A stretch of 59,479 nucleotides of DNA, from IMG/VR virus record IMGVR_UViG_3300036761_004206, positions 1 to 59,479 of that record; one strand, 5' to 3'. The translations under genes were made by a program, and so were the position numbers. This DNA comes from a virus. Position 1 is the stretch's first letter; the number at the start of each line of letters is the position of its first letter. This document shows positions 33,510 through 42,724 of the stretch, one piece after another. The notes under the pieces are model-generated. The model did not search any database, was not told where the DNA came from, and saw only the letters and a program-made list of their open reading frames with translations.

Positions 33510-34435
33510 TTTCCCCCCTCATCTTGATATACTTTTTGGAATGTTTCAAAGTCACGGTATCTTCCAAACTGATGATAAATTAATTTTTGTACCTTGAATT
33601 TATCTTTAATTGAAAAATTAGACCTGTAACAAGATGTTCTATAATAGTGACAGTCTGGAGTTAAGAAAGAGAACCATCTCCACTTTTTTTCTAATGCCCA
33701 AATATACAAATTGCTGCCTGTATCAAAATCTACACCGCCGCACACAAACTTTTTATAATGATCTAGCAATATCCCCCTGATTAACCATTTCCCATGAGCA
33801 GGAACCTTGCATTCAGCAAGCGTGGTTTCTATGCCTGGAACATATCTTAATTCACCGTGATAATATAATTCTTTATTTAAGAAATCATTATCTGGCAAGT
33901 CATGCTTCTTGACCATAGAATTTGCCATGTACGGGAAATGTCCACAAGCTACGTTAGCGGATTCGTGAGCGCAGCCGATGTAATGTAAGGAATATTTTTG
34001 CATTAAGTCAAGGTAAATTTCATCAACATTGTCGAGAAAAATGATGTCAGGATCACAAAATAGAATATATTCCTGAGTAGCACATTCTATGCATTGGTGA
34101 AGTCCGAGAGCATGTCCAAAACATGTAATAATTTTATCAATAGATATATTAACTAACTTTTCCACGTCCGCAGCTTGTAAAACGTGGGGCATAGCCGCGA
34201 TTTCTCTTGATATATTGAAATTTATTAGCGGGTAATGAATCCCTAATAAATCATATCCTAATTTTATAATTTTTACACCGTCTTGTTCGTGGATTTCATA
34301 GGATTTGGGGGAGTCAATACATGTTATGATAATTTCTTTTACATATTTAAGTTTTTTGATCGCAGACTTAATCATTAAATCCATATATGGATTTAACAAT
34401 TCAGTGGAAACGGTACATAGACTTATATCATTCAT
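33506..34435 (-). CDS. Glycosyltransferase-like protein, paralogue family A (copy 5), about 309 aa
   Basis: The longest family A copy. It has ISLCTVSTELLNPYMDLMIK, ALGLHQCIECATQEYILFCD then PDIIFL, and RWFSFLTPDCHYYRTSCYRS. I take ATG 34435; an in-frame GTG three codons upstream (34444) is the alternative. It overlaps the upstream copy by 8 bases. Extra residues lie in the N-terminal third. Confidence 0.78.
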   Translation of the reverse strand: MNDISLCTVSTELLNPYMDLMIKSAIKKLKYVKEIIITCIDSPKSYEIHEQDGVKIIKLGYDLLGIHYPLINFNISREIAAMPHVLQAADVEKLVNISIDKIITCFGHALGLHQCIECATQEYILFCDPDIIFLDNVDEIYLDLMQKYSLHYIGCAHESANVACGHFPYMANSMVKKHDLPDNDFLNKELYYHGELRYVPGIETTLAECKVPAHGKWLIRGILLDHYKKFVCGGVDFDTGSNLYIWALEKKWRWFSFLTPDCHYYRTSCYRSNFSIKDKFKVQKLIYHQFGRYRDFETFQKVYQDEGGN

Positions 34436-35204
34436 CTGATTCACTAGAATATTGTTTGTATGTTTTTAAGAATGGCTCCCACGCCTCTACCTCAATTGCA
34501 CCACTGACAGCATGATGCAATAAGTTTTGTGGTTTTAATTTCTCTGTAACCTTTACATTTCCACGATAGTATTTGCTTGTGTAGAGATGGGCATTGTGTG
34601 TCTGAAATGCCAGCCAACGCCAACTTCTTTCATGCGCCCATAACCACATTCCTGAGGCAGTGTCAAAATTACCAGTAGGATTAGGAAATGAGTCCTTTGT
34701 GTGACTTCCAACCCCGCTTTCAAGCCAAGATACTCTAAGATTTCCTTGCAACCATGTCTTGTCTGGCAAATCTTTCTTTTCAAACATGATATTGCCATGC
34801 CACGGGAAAAAAGTTCCACATAGTTCTGTCGCGGAATGGTGGGAACAGCCAATTGCTTGTAAATTATACTTAGTTTTTAAATTATAAAAGAATTCATCCG
34901 TTGCTGAAATAAAGAAAATGTCAGGGTCGCAGAGATAGACAACTTGGTTACTTGCCTTTGTAATAGCAAGGTCTAACCCGATACCATGCTGATCGCCGCA
35001 CGCCATCCCCGCCACCACTTCAACGTTGCCAAATCGCTTAAACTTAATGCCTTTTTCTGTCCATTCTTCATGAGTAGCAACAGGTAAGTCACTATTAACT
35101 AAAACAACTTCGGAAATCAGCTTGGTTTTATCAAGTATGGATTTGATGAATATTTGCTCGTAATGCTTGATTTTGTCGAGGGTGACTGCACATAGACTTA
35201 TCAT
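34428..35204 (-). CDS. Glycosyltransferase-like protein, paralogue family A (copy 6), 258 aa
   Basis: The first gene of the operon. It has ISLCAVTLDKIKHYEQIFIK, GIGLDLAITKASNQVVYLCD then PDIFFI, and WRWLAFQTHNAHLYTSKYY. CAGGAAA precedes the ATG at 35204. The operon promoter must lie in 35205-35314, an A/T-rich divergent intergenic region. Confidence 0.8.
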   Translation of the reverse strand: MISLCAVTLDKIKHYEQIFIKSILDKTKLISEVVLVNSDLPVATHEEWTEKGIKFKRFGNVEVVAGMACGDQHGIGLDLAITKASNQVVYLCDPDIFFISATDEFFYNLKTKYNLQAIGCSHHSATELCGTFFPWHGNIMFEKKDLPDKTWLQGNLRVSWLESGVGSHTKDSFPNPTGNFDTASGMWLWAHERSWRWLAFQTHNAHLYTSKYYRGNVKVTEKLKPQNLLHHAVSGAIEVEAWEPFLKTYKQYSSESDE

Positions 35205-35314
35205 TTATGTTTCCTGCTTGTTTTATTTTAGATTAGTTTGACTATTGTAAAATTGAATTAGATTGTTGTGATTGGTGGATAAATAGATGTGTTCGTTTAC
35301 AGCGGAGGCCGATT

Positions 35315-35644
35315 ATGAAAAGGTTTAATTATGATGACGAAGAGTTCAAGGATGAGGACTTTCCTAACATTGATGATGATGATGATGGGGAAGAATTAAA
35401 CGCTGAATACCTGTCGATTCTTGAAAAGAGAGAATTGATCGAGGCAATAAAGCTTCAACTTATGCAAAAGGAGATTAATTTTGCAATTTTGATTGAAACT
35501 ATTAAGTATTTGAAAAAAACTTGGTTTTGGAGTTTTAAATCTTTGAATAAGAAACTCAATTTAATAATAGAGACGTATCAAACCTTCAAAGCGTTGGCTG
35601 ACATTGATGCGGCTCAATACCAAGAACAAGAAGAGTCTGAATAA
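35315..35644 (+). CDS. Hypothetical acidic/helical protein, 109 aa
   Basis: The N-terminus is a strongly acidic stretch (Asp/Glu-rich, residues 6-28), followed by helices with a Trp-rich turn (KKTWFWSFKS). GGAGG precedes the ATG, with a GATAAATA element about 35 bases upstream. The stop overlaps the next start (TAATG). No family is recognised. Confidence 0.68.
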   Translation: MKRFNYDDEEFKDEDFPNIDDDDDGEELNAEYLSILEKRELIEAIKLQLMQKEINFAILIETIKYLKKTWFWSFKSLNKKLNLIIETYQTFKALADIDAAQYQEQEESE

Positions 35645-35943
35645 TGCCGATCTATAGATTTGAATGTTTGAAATGCTCCTGTGCTTATGAGGAGCTAACA
35701 GATTACGACGAGACTGGCAAATATAAAGGTATTAAATGTCCGCAATGCAAGTCTAAAAAGAAAAAGCGGACATTTGACTATGATGTTGCCTGCGCCTTTG
35801 GCAATCCTAAAGAAAGTAGCAAGTGGGATAATTTTTCTTATCGTGCTGGTCACAATATGGAAGGTGCTAAAGCGTGTCGCCGCGCCGCTGAATCTAAATC
35901 ACATATGGGGACTAATCCATATAACAGTAAAAAATTAGATTAA
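35644..35943 (+). CDS. FmdB-like zinc-ribbon protein, 99 aa
   Basis: The start MPIYRFECLKCSCAYEEL and the later CPQCKSKKKKR form the two CxxC knuckles of the FmdB-type regulatory zinc ribbon. Such small proteins occur widely in bacteria and phages; their role is uncertain (possible regulator or partner). It is translationally coupled to the preceding gene. Confidence 0.8.
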   Translation: MPIYRFECLKCSCAYEELTDYDETGKYKGIKCPQCKSKKKKRTFDYDVACAFGNPKESSKWDNFSYRAGHNMEGAKACRRAAESKSHMGTNPYNSKKLD

Positions 35944-35960
35944 AATTTTTGAGATTATTC

Positions 35961-35989
35961 TTGTATTAGCATTAAGACCAATTTATAAT
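35961..35989 (+). promoter_or_regulatory. Sigma70-type promoter for the prkA-like gene
   Basis: TTGTAT (35961-35966) and a perfect TATAAT (35984-35989) are separated by 17 bases, 21 bases ahead of the start codon. It could be read by host polymerase early in infection. Confidence 0.75.
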
Positions 35990-36010
35990 CATAGTGATTA
36001 GGAGAAATCT

Positions 36011-38098
36011 ATGGAAAAGTGCCAGCATTTAAATCGTTTGGCTGCAAAGTTTAACAAAGATGAGTTCAAGGAATTACACGAAGAGATGTCCTTCGGAGAA
36101 TATTTAGATCGAGTTTATGAAAATCCGCTATTGATAAGAACCGCTTATCAGCGGCTGTATGACATGGTTATGGCTAAGGGATGCCATGAATTCAACCGTT
36201 ATAAGAAGAAACTAACCCATTATAACTTCTTTGACGACCCTGAAATCCCAATCTTCGGTTTGGAAGAAACACTTGATGAATTGGTTAAATTCTTCAAAGG
36301 TGCAGCAGGTGGATACGGCACCGAAAAGCGTGTTCTTTTGCTTCACGGGCCAGTCGGTTCGTCCAAATCAACCATTCTCCGTTGTATCAAGAGGGGTCTG
36401 GAGAAGTATTCCCGTCAGCCAGAAGGGGCTTGGTATTCATTCAAGTGGGTCAATTTGCCGACAGGTCCAACAGGCATTTATACTCACCATGAGAACGAAT
36501 GCCCAATGCACGAAGAACCGATCAAATTAATTCCAATAGCTTTCAGGAAGAAAGTTCTTCAGGAGTTGAATGAAGTTCTCCGTGACCAGACTGCTGATGA
36601 TAAGAAGAACATGGTTTATAGTTTGATTTGTGACGGCGAACTAGACCCACGTTGCCGTAAATTCATGGAAGAATTACTAAGGATCAATCACGGTGATTGG
36701 CAAGCCATTGTAGAAAATCACGTCAGAATAATCCGCAAAGTCTATTCAGAAGCCGACCGTTGCGGCATCGCAACCTTCCAGCCGAAAGATGAGAAGAACC
36801 AGGACGCTACAGAACTAACGGGCGATATTGCCTTCGATAAGATCGGCCACTTCGGAGCCGACTCTGATCCCCGTGCATTCAATTTCGACGGCGAATTCTG
36901 CGTTGGCAACCGTGGTGTTGTCGAATTCATTGAAATGTTGAAGCTGGCTCAAGAGTTCCTATATGACTTGCTAGGTGCAAGTCAGGAACGTCAGATTAAA
37001 CCTAAGAAGTTCCCACAGATTTCTATTGATGAAGCTATCATCGGCCATACAAACAATCCAGAATATGAGAGATTAAGAAATAACCAGTACATGGAGGCTT
37101 TGAAGGATCGTACCGTGAAGATTGACGTACCATATCTATTACGCTGGACAGATGAGATTAAGGTCTTAGAACAGGACTACGGCACTGGCAAAGTCCGTCA
37201 ACACGTTGCTCCACATACTCTTGAAATTGCTGCTCTTTGGGCGATTTTGACCCGTGTAGACGACGATAAGGACGGTAAGCTAACGCCAGTCCAGAAAGTC
37301 CGTTTGTATAACGGTGAAGCATTGCCAGGTTATACAGAAGATAGTGTTAAAGAATTAAGGGATAAACACCCGACTGAAGGCATGGCCAGTGGTGTTTCTG
37401 CTCGTTACGTTCAAGACAAGATTTCCAACTGTTTGAGCAACAATCACGACTATATAAATCCATTCATGGTTTTGCATGAAATTAAATCAGGCTTGGACAA
37501 CAATGCCTTAATTACCAAGAAGGAAGATTTAGCCAAGTACAACAGTTGTGTAGACCTGGCAGTTAAAGAATTGGACGAAATCCTTAAAGATGAGGTCCGA
37601 AAGGCGCTTGTGGGGGATGAAAAGGTAATCGAAAGACTTTGTGCGAATTATATTGAAAATATCATGTCTTATATTCGTAAGTCTAAGATTAAGAACAAGT
37701 TAACAGGCCGCGATGAACCACCAAATGAGCGTTTGATGCGTTCTATCGAAGAGAAGATCGGCATTCCAGACCAGGGAGTTGACGATTTCCGCCGCATGAT
37801 TGCTGCATTCATTGGTGATTTGGCTACGGATGGTAAGAGATTCAAGTGGGACAGTAACCCTGACTTGAAGAAGGCTTTGGAAGCCAAACTCTTTGAAGAT
37901 ACCAGGGATCATATCAAACTGTCTGCACTTAATGTCTCAGATGCTACAGTCGTTGCTCCTGATGTTCAGGACAAGATTGATGCTATTAAGAAGCGTTTGA
38001 TTGACCAGTATGGTTACAACGATAAGTCTGCTTCGGACGTGTTAGATTACGTCGGTAGCTTGTTCGCAAGAACATCTATGGAAGAAGAAGATAAGTAA
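36011..38098 (+). CDS. prkA: PrkA-like AAA+ serine protein kinase (YeaG homologue)
   Basis: In bacteria PrkA/YeaG is a Ser/Thr kinase with an AAA+ domain, linked to starvation and sporulation responses. The N-terminus (SFGEYLDRVYENPLLIRTAY, then IFGLEETLDELVKFFK) matches family openings. Walker A is GPVGSSKST at residues 113-121. Conserved IGHTNNPEYERL (from residue 344), MEALKDRTVKIDVPY and a C-terminal kinase-type helical region follow. At 695 aa it is near PrkA length (about 640-690). TAGGAGA precedes the ATG. A strong hairpin separates it from the yeaH- and spoVR-like genes. Confidence 0.9.
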   Translation: MEKCQHLNRLAAKFNKDEFKELHEEMSFGEYLDRVYENPLLIRTAYQRLYDMVMAKGCHEFNRYKKKLTHYNFFDDPEIPIFGLEETLDELVKFFKGAAGGYGTEKRVLLLHGPVGSSKSTILRCIKRGLEKYSRQPEGAWYSFKWVNLPTGPTGIYTHHENECPMHEEPIKLIPIAFRKKVLQELNEVLRDQTADDKKNMVYSLICDGELDPRCRKFMEELLRINHGDWQAIVENHVRIIRKVYSEADRCGIATFQPKDEKNQDATELTGDIAFDKIGHFGADSDPRAFNFDGEFCVGNRGVVEFIEMLKLAQEFLYDLLGASQERQIKPKKFPQISIDEAIIGHTNNPEYERLRNNQYMEALKDRTVKIDVPYLLRWTDEIKVLEQDYGTGKVRQHVAPHTLEIAALWAILTRVDDDKDGKLTPVQKVRLYNGEALPGYTEDSVKELRDKHPTEGMASGVSARYVQDKISNCLSNNHDYINPFMVLHEIKSGLDNNALITKKEDLAKYNSCVDLAVKELDEILKDEVRKALVGDEKVIERLCANYIENIMSYIRKSKIKNKLTGRDEPPNERLMRSIEEKIGIPDQGVDDFRRMIAAFIGDLATDGKRFKWDSNPDLKKALEAKLFEDTRDHIKLSALNVSDATVVAPDVQDKIDAIKKRLIDQYGYNDKSASDVLDYVGSLFARTSMEEEDK

Positions 38099-38168
38099 AA
38101 ATAAAATGGACTCACCCACGATTTATAGAAGTAATGCATAGTTATAGGTGGGTGAGTCCATTTTATTT
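38099..38168 (+). terminator. Long-stem terminator after prkA-like gene
   Basis: A perfect 21-bp stem (38099-38119 with 38148-38168) with a 28-base loop is flanked by A-rich and T-rich ends. It probably reduces transcription into the downstream genes. Confidence 0.8.
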
Positions 38169-38182
38169 ATAAGGAGATTAAG

Positions 38183-38425
38183 ATGGAACCAGAAGATATA
38201 AAAGAATATAAAGAAGGCCATAGAACTATAGTTTTCAATTTGTGTAATTTGCGGTACAAAGATCAAACCAAGTTTATTCAAATGTACCAAAATGCCATTA
38301 GAAACGGCATTGACGGGGTTAAATTCGTTAAGACTTGGAATCATTATGCCAAGGATATAAGCGAGCATGTGTTCTGGAGTATCAAGCCTGAACCCAATGC
38401 GACGTTTACTAAGCGAGGGAAATAA
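38183..38425 (+). CDS. Hypothetical protein in the prkA-yeaH interval, 80 aa
   Basis: AAGGAG precedes the ATG. A compact, soluble basic protein; KTWNHYAKDISEHVFWSIKP is its most distinctive part. Not recognised. Its position inside the PrkA/YeaH/SpoVR block may indicate a phage-specific partner. Confidence 0.65.
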   Translation: MEPEDIKEYKEGHRTIVFNLCNLRYKDQTKFIQMYQNAIRNGIDGVKFVKTWNHYAKDISEHVFWSIKPEPNATFTKRGK

Positions 38426-38436
38426 ATTATGGGAAC

Positions 38437-38604
38437 GTAATCCATTGCTTCCTGCATCGCTCACAATACCAATGTTGATGGAACTTTATTATTAAAGAGA
38501 ATTGGTGTAACGAGAATAAAATCGAGTTGATTGTAATTCCATATACCAAATTTAAAGAAATAGAAAACATAATAAAAGAGGTGATCCTTTGCCCCGTGCG
38601 ATAG
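38437..38604 (+). pseudogene. Possible remnant of a homing endonuclease C-terminus
   Basis: An open frame after an in-frame stop (TGA 38476-38478) encodes NWCNENKIELIVIPYTKFKE followed by IENIIKEVI. This looks like the C-terminal LIxIPY strand-helix of VSR/EDxHD-type phage endonucleases. Upstream of the stop the same frame has CFLHRSQYQC. There is no start or complete domain, so this would be a decayed fragment. The judgement is by eye and moderate to low. Confidence 0.35.
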
Positions 38605-39809
38605 AAGAAGATCATAAACACTTCAGAGATGTTATTGATGGGAAACTAAGAAAAGAACTCCAAAAGTATGTTAAACTGAACAAGTTTGTTCGTTTGCGTG
38701 CTAAGGGTGGTAAAGCCACAGTATCTATTCCAACCATTGATATACCGCATTTTGTTTACGGCGAAGGCGAAACAGGCATTGGTCGTGGACCTGGCAAAAA
38801 AGGCGACATTATTAAACGTGACCCGCAAAAAGGTGATGGTGATGGTCATGAAGCAGGTGAAGACGAGGGAGAGGGCATTCTTGTTAATGTTGGGCTAGAG
38901 TATTTCCTTGAAGAACTCCAAAAAGAACTCAAGCTGCCTAACCTTAAACCAAAACCTACCCAAACTTTCGAAGACATTAAGATTAAATATAACGACATCG
39001 CTTTAACAGGGCCAGAATCATTAAGGCACAATCGCCGCACCATCCTTCAAGCACTGAAGCGTCAGGCTGCTGCAAACGATTTGGACAAACTTTATTATAT
39101 TCCAGGGTCTACGGACCCAATGCGTATTATTAAGCCAATCAATTCTGACCGTCGTTATCGCCAGTATAAAGAAATTAAGATACCTAGCAGTAATGCTGTG
39201 GTTATGTTCGGACGTGATGGGTCTATTTCAATGGATGAAGAGAAATGTGATATTGTGTCCGATATGGCATACTGGATTGACGCCTGGATTAGAAGGTTTT
39301 ATGAGAAGGTTGAACGTTGCTATTTCTGGCATGACGTGGCCGCACAGGAAGTTGATGAAGAATACTTCTACAAATATCGTTATGGCGGTGGAACTCAGTG
39401 TTCTTCTTGTTTAAAACTCATGGCAAAACAGTTTGAAAATCGTTTCCCACCTGATAAATGGAATGTCTATTGCTTCTACTTTTCAGATGGCGAGAACCAG
39501 TATAATGATAATCCTGTGTTTAACGAGTCTTTAGCTAAAGATTTCCCTCCAACTGTATGTAACCTATTTGGTGTCACGCAGGTTTTATGTTATAACTATG
39601 CGAATAGTTTGAAGGAAAGTGTTGATAAGGAATCAGAAAAACTTTCTAATGTTAAGACAACTTCTATTGGCAATGAAAAGACTGTAGATTTTTCATCTGG
39701 CGATTGGAGCGCTCCTAAATTGTCCGAAGAAGAGAGAAACGAACAAATTAAGCAGGCACTCAAGACACTATTGAGTGAACTAAATGTAGAAGCGGGGGTT
39801 GGTATTTAA
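38589..39809 (+). CDS. yeaH: YeaH/DUF444-family protein
   Basis: In bacteria this VWA-like protein works with PrkA/YeaG; its exact role is not established. The start is TTG at 38589 with AGAGGTGAT upstream. The DUF444 opening (DHKHFRDVIDGKLRKELQKY), a Gly/Asp-rich loop (KKGDGDGHEAGEDEG type), and a DxSxS metal-site-like element (FGRDGSISMDE) with a later YRYGGGTQCSS segment are seen. It ends one base into the SpoVR start (TAATG). Length (406 aa) is typical. Confidence 0.88.
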   Translation: MPRAIEEDHKHFRDVIDGKLRKELQKYVKLNKFVRLRAKGGKATVSIPTIDIPHFVYGEGETGIGRGPGKKGDIIKRDPQKGDGDGHEAGEDEGEGILVNVGLEYFLEELQKELKLPNLKPKPTQTFEDIKIKYNDIALTGPESLRHNRRTILQALKRQAAANDLDKLYYIPGSTDPMRIIKPINSDRRYRQYKEIKIPSSNAVVMFGRDGSISMDEEKCDIVSDMAYWIDAWIRRFYEKVERCYFWHDVAAQEVDEEYFYKYRYGGGTQCSSCLKLMAKQFENRFPPDKWNVYCFYFSDGENQYNDNPVFNESLAKDFPPTVCNLFGVTQVLCYNYANSLKESVDKESEKLSNVKTTSIGNEKTVDFSSGDWSAPKLSEEERNEQIKQALKTLLSELNVEAGVGI

Positions 39810-42724
39810 TGTCAAAATTCATGCGTGGATCGGCATTGCTTGAAGGGAATGATACTACTCCAGGGTGCCATCTAACAGACGAAGAAAAACGAGTGTTCAG
39901 TGAAGCCCTCGTTGAATGTAAGAAATATGGTTTGGATTTCTACCCGACTATTATCCAGAAGGTGCGTTATGATGAAATGTCGGAAATCGCCGCCTATGGT
40001 GGATTCCCACATCGTTACCCGCACTGGTATTGGGGTATGCAATACGAGGAACTTCAGCGTGGTTATGAATATAACCAGCATCGTATCTATGAGCTTGTAG
40101 TTAATTGTACGATTTCTGGAACTAAATTATTAACTTCTTTGGGAACGAAATTAGTTGAAGATATACGAGTGGGGGATATTGTTCTATCCAGGGATGGCTC
40201 TCGTAAGGTGGTATTTGTAAAAAAACAGTCTAAAGCCAAGGTATTAAGAGTAACTTTACACGACCATCATGTAGGGTTTACTTGTACACCAAATCATAAA
40301 TGGTGGACATTAAGAGATAGTTATGCTGAATGGATAGAAACTAAAGATTTAAGGTGTGGTGATTACATTTTAGGTGGTGGTAAATTTGATAATTTTTTGA
40401 ATCATGCTCCACAAATTACTTGGGATGAACAAAAAGTTTTAAAAGAAACTGCTCCAAATGTTAGATGGAAACTTAAAGATATAAAGACCCCCAAACAAAT
40501 AACTGTTCAGTTGGCAGAACTTTTAGGCATATGTACTGGAGATGGGTCTTGTGGTGTTCCATGTGCTGAAAATTTAATTATAGTATCTATAGATAAAAAA
40601 CAGGTTGGATACCAACAACATGTCTCTGGACTATTTTTTAATGTATTTAATGTTGCTGCCAAAATTGATGAAAAACCAAATTGTTGCACAGTAACAATGT
40701 CGAGCAAATATGCTGTTGATTTCATGAATAGTATTGGTCTTAAAAAAGGTGTAACGTATGACAACAAGAGAATTCCTGATATAATTTGGCAGTCTTCTAA
40801 TGAGTTTAGAGCAGCATATATGCGTGGTCTTTTTGATACTGATGGCTATGCAGGCACTTATTTGAGTTTTAGTGCAAAGAATGAAAACCTTGGAAAAGAC
40901 GTTCAATTAATGTTACTTGAGATGGGAATTAGAAGCAGGTTAAGCCATGTATTAAATAAGAATAATGATATTTGGGTGCTGTCTATAAAGGGACGGCCTA
41001 ATGTTGTTGAGTTTAATAATAGAATTGGTTTTAATTTAGATTATAAAAAAATAAGATTAGAGGCTCTTGTCAATGCTGGAAATCCATCAAGGGGAGATTA
41101 TAAAATACCTGGCATTCAGAAGTTAATTTTAAAACTCGTTAATGAACTTGAAAACCCTAAAAGACTTCCAAAGTGGATTAGGTCATTTAGGCATAGACTT
41201 GCGGAAATTGAGTATAATACAAACTCATTATGGATGAGTTTGTCTAAGTTGCTAGCTTGTGGTTATGAGCAATTTAGAGAAGTTTTTGGACTTCTTTCCA
41301 CCCCAATGTATGAAGTGCAATCAGTGGAAGAAGCTGGCGAACAAGAAACTTATGATATAGCTTTAGATCATGATGCACATGACTTTCTTGCTAATGGCTT
41401 GATATCACATAACACCAACCCATGTGTAATGTATATTATGGCATCCAACACCATGTTGGATAACGTGACAGTTGTGTTTCATGCTACTGGACATAATGAC
41501 TTCTTTAAAAACAATATTTTCTTCACACCAACTGACGAAAATATGATGAATAAGCTGTCCAGCAATGCCGCTCGTATCCGCAAGTATATTACCCGCTGGG
41601 GCAGAGAAAGAGTTACCGAGTTCATTGACCATATTCTAAGAATTCAAACCTTGATTGATCCAGCAAAAGCTTGGACAGAAAGAGTAATTCGGGAACCAGT
41701 CATTAAGGATAAACGAGAATATGAATACCCAAGAAGGCTAAGAATAGCCCCTGATCGCCTTCATATGGACTCTTGGATTAATCCCAAGAGCTTTATTGAC
41801 AAAGAATATAAAAAGATCGAAGAAAATGAACTGGCTAAAGAACTAGAACTTTTCCAGATATCAGATAAGGATATCTTTGGGTTCTTGAAGGACTACGCCC
41901 ACTTAAAGCCTTGGCAGCAGGACATTATTAGTATGCTTTATGAGGAGTCAATGTATTTCTCCCCACAAAGAGCTACTAAGACCCTTAATGAAGGTTGGGC
42001 GTCGATGATGGACTATGAGTTCATGACCCGCCAAGGTTTTTGTGCATTGGGCCAGAAAAATCATGATATGGGCATTGTGGAATATGCAGTCCATAAGATG
42101 GGAGTTCTTGGCGGCAAATATAGCGTCAACCCATATAAAACTGGCTTCTATTTGCTCCTTGATATCGAGGAACGATGGAATAAAGGTCAATTTGGTACTG
42201 AATACGAAGAATGCAAGTATATGAAGCAGAAGGAAGATTGGGATACAAAAGCTGGTCTTGGTAAGCAGAAGATTTTTGAAGTAAGAAAGTATTACAATGA
42301 TGTAACTTTCATCAATGAGTTCTTCACTCAAGAGTTTTGTAACAAGTTTGAATATTTCGAATATAAGCATTATCCGAACGGTGAGTGGAAAATTGAAGGT
42401 CGAGACGCCAAAATTATTAAGAGAAAACTTTTACAGAAGCACGTTAACGGCGGTTTGCCAGATATCCGCATTGTTGATCCTAACCATAGAAATAAGAATT
42501 ACTTCCTACTACAACACTACAGAAATGAACTTGATGATCGCGTTTTATATGATCCGTATGCCAGGTCGGTCATGACTTCGATATATTATCTTTGGGGCAA
42601 AGATGTTATGTTAGCGACCACAGATAGAAATAACGATGAATTTGTCTATGTTTGTGTAGGTACAAATCCAGAAAAAGATGTTGTTTTATTAAGCAGAGAA
42701 GACTATGAAAAGACATGGACGTAA
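39809..42724 (+). CDS. spoVR: SpoVR-like protein interrupted by an intein
   Basis: SpoVR/YcgB proteins accompany PrkA and YeaH in many bacteria and affect spore cortex or stress phenotypes by unknown chemistry. The extein has YGLDFYPTIIQKVRYDEMSE, GGFPHRYPHWYWGMQYEE, then after the intein TNPCVMYIMASNTMLDNVTV and HATGHNDFFKNN, all hallmark segments. The mature length is 535 aa, near the normal 470-510. The intein (residues 100-535) sits between VVN and TNPC. It is coupled to the yeaH-like gene. Confidence 0.9.
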   Translation: MSKFMRGSALLEGNDTTPGCHLTDEEKRVFSEALVECKKYGLDFYPTIIQKVRYDEMSEIAAYGGFPHRYPHWYWGMQYEELQRGYEYNQHRIYELVVNCTISGTKLLTSLGTKLVEDIRVGDIVLSRDGSRKVVFVKKQSKAKVLRVTLHDHHVGFTCTPNHKWWTLRDSYAEWIETKDLRCGDYILGGGKFDNFLNHAPQITWDEQKVLKETAPNVRWKLKDIKTPKQITVQLAELLGICTGDGSCGVPCAENLIIVSIDKKQVGYQQHVSGLFFNVFNVAAKIDEKPNCCTVTMSSKYAVDFMNSIGLKKGVTYDNKRIPDIIWQSSNEFRAAYMRGLFDTDGYAGTYLSFSAKNENLGKDVQLMLLEMGIRSRLSHVLNKNNDIWVLSIKGRPNVVEFNNRIGFNLDYKKIRLEALVNAGNPSRGDYKIPGIQKLILKLVNELENPKRLPKWIRSFRHRLAEIEYNTNSLWMSLSKLLACGYEQFREVFGLLSTPMYEVQSVEEAGEQETYDIALDHDAHDFLANGLISHNTNPCVMYIMASNTMLDNVTVVFHATGHNDFFKNNIFFTPTDENMMNKLSSNAARIRKYITRWGRERVTEFIDHILRIQTLIDPAKAWTERVIREPVIKDKREYEYPRRLRIAPDRLHMDSWINPKSFIDKEYKKIEENELAKELELFQISDKDIFGFLKDYAHLKPWQQDIISMLYEESMYFSPQRATKTLNEGWASMMDYEFMTRQGFCALGQKNHDMGIVEYAVHKMGVLGGKYSVNPYKTGFYLLLDIEERWNKGQFGTEYEECKYMKQKEDWDTKAGLGKQKIFEVRKYYNDVTFINEFFTQEFCNKFEYFEYKHYPNGEWKIEGRDAKIIKRKLLQKHVNGGLPDIRIVDPNHRNKNYFLLQHYRNELDDRVLYDPYARSVMTSIYYLWGKDVMLATTDRNNDEFVYVCVGTNPEKDVVLLSREDYEKTWT
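40106..41413 (+). mobile_element. Intein with LAGLIDADG endonuclease in SpoVR
   Basis: 436 aa from Cys100 to Asn535. It begins CTISGTKLLTSLGTKLVEDI, has block B TCTPNHKWW, and ends GLISHN before Thr. Endonuclease motifs are LLGICTGDGS (238-247) and RGLFDTDGYAG (from 339). All splice residues (Cys1, block-B His, His-Asn, +1 Thr) look intact, so it should splice. Confidence 0.9.
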
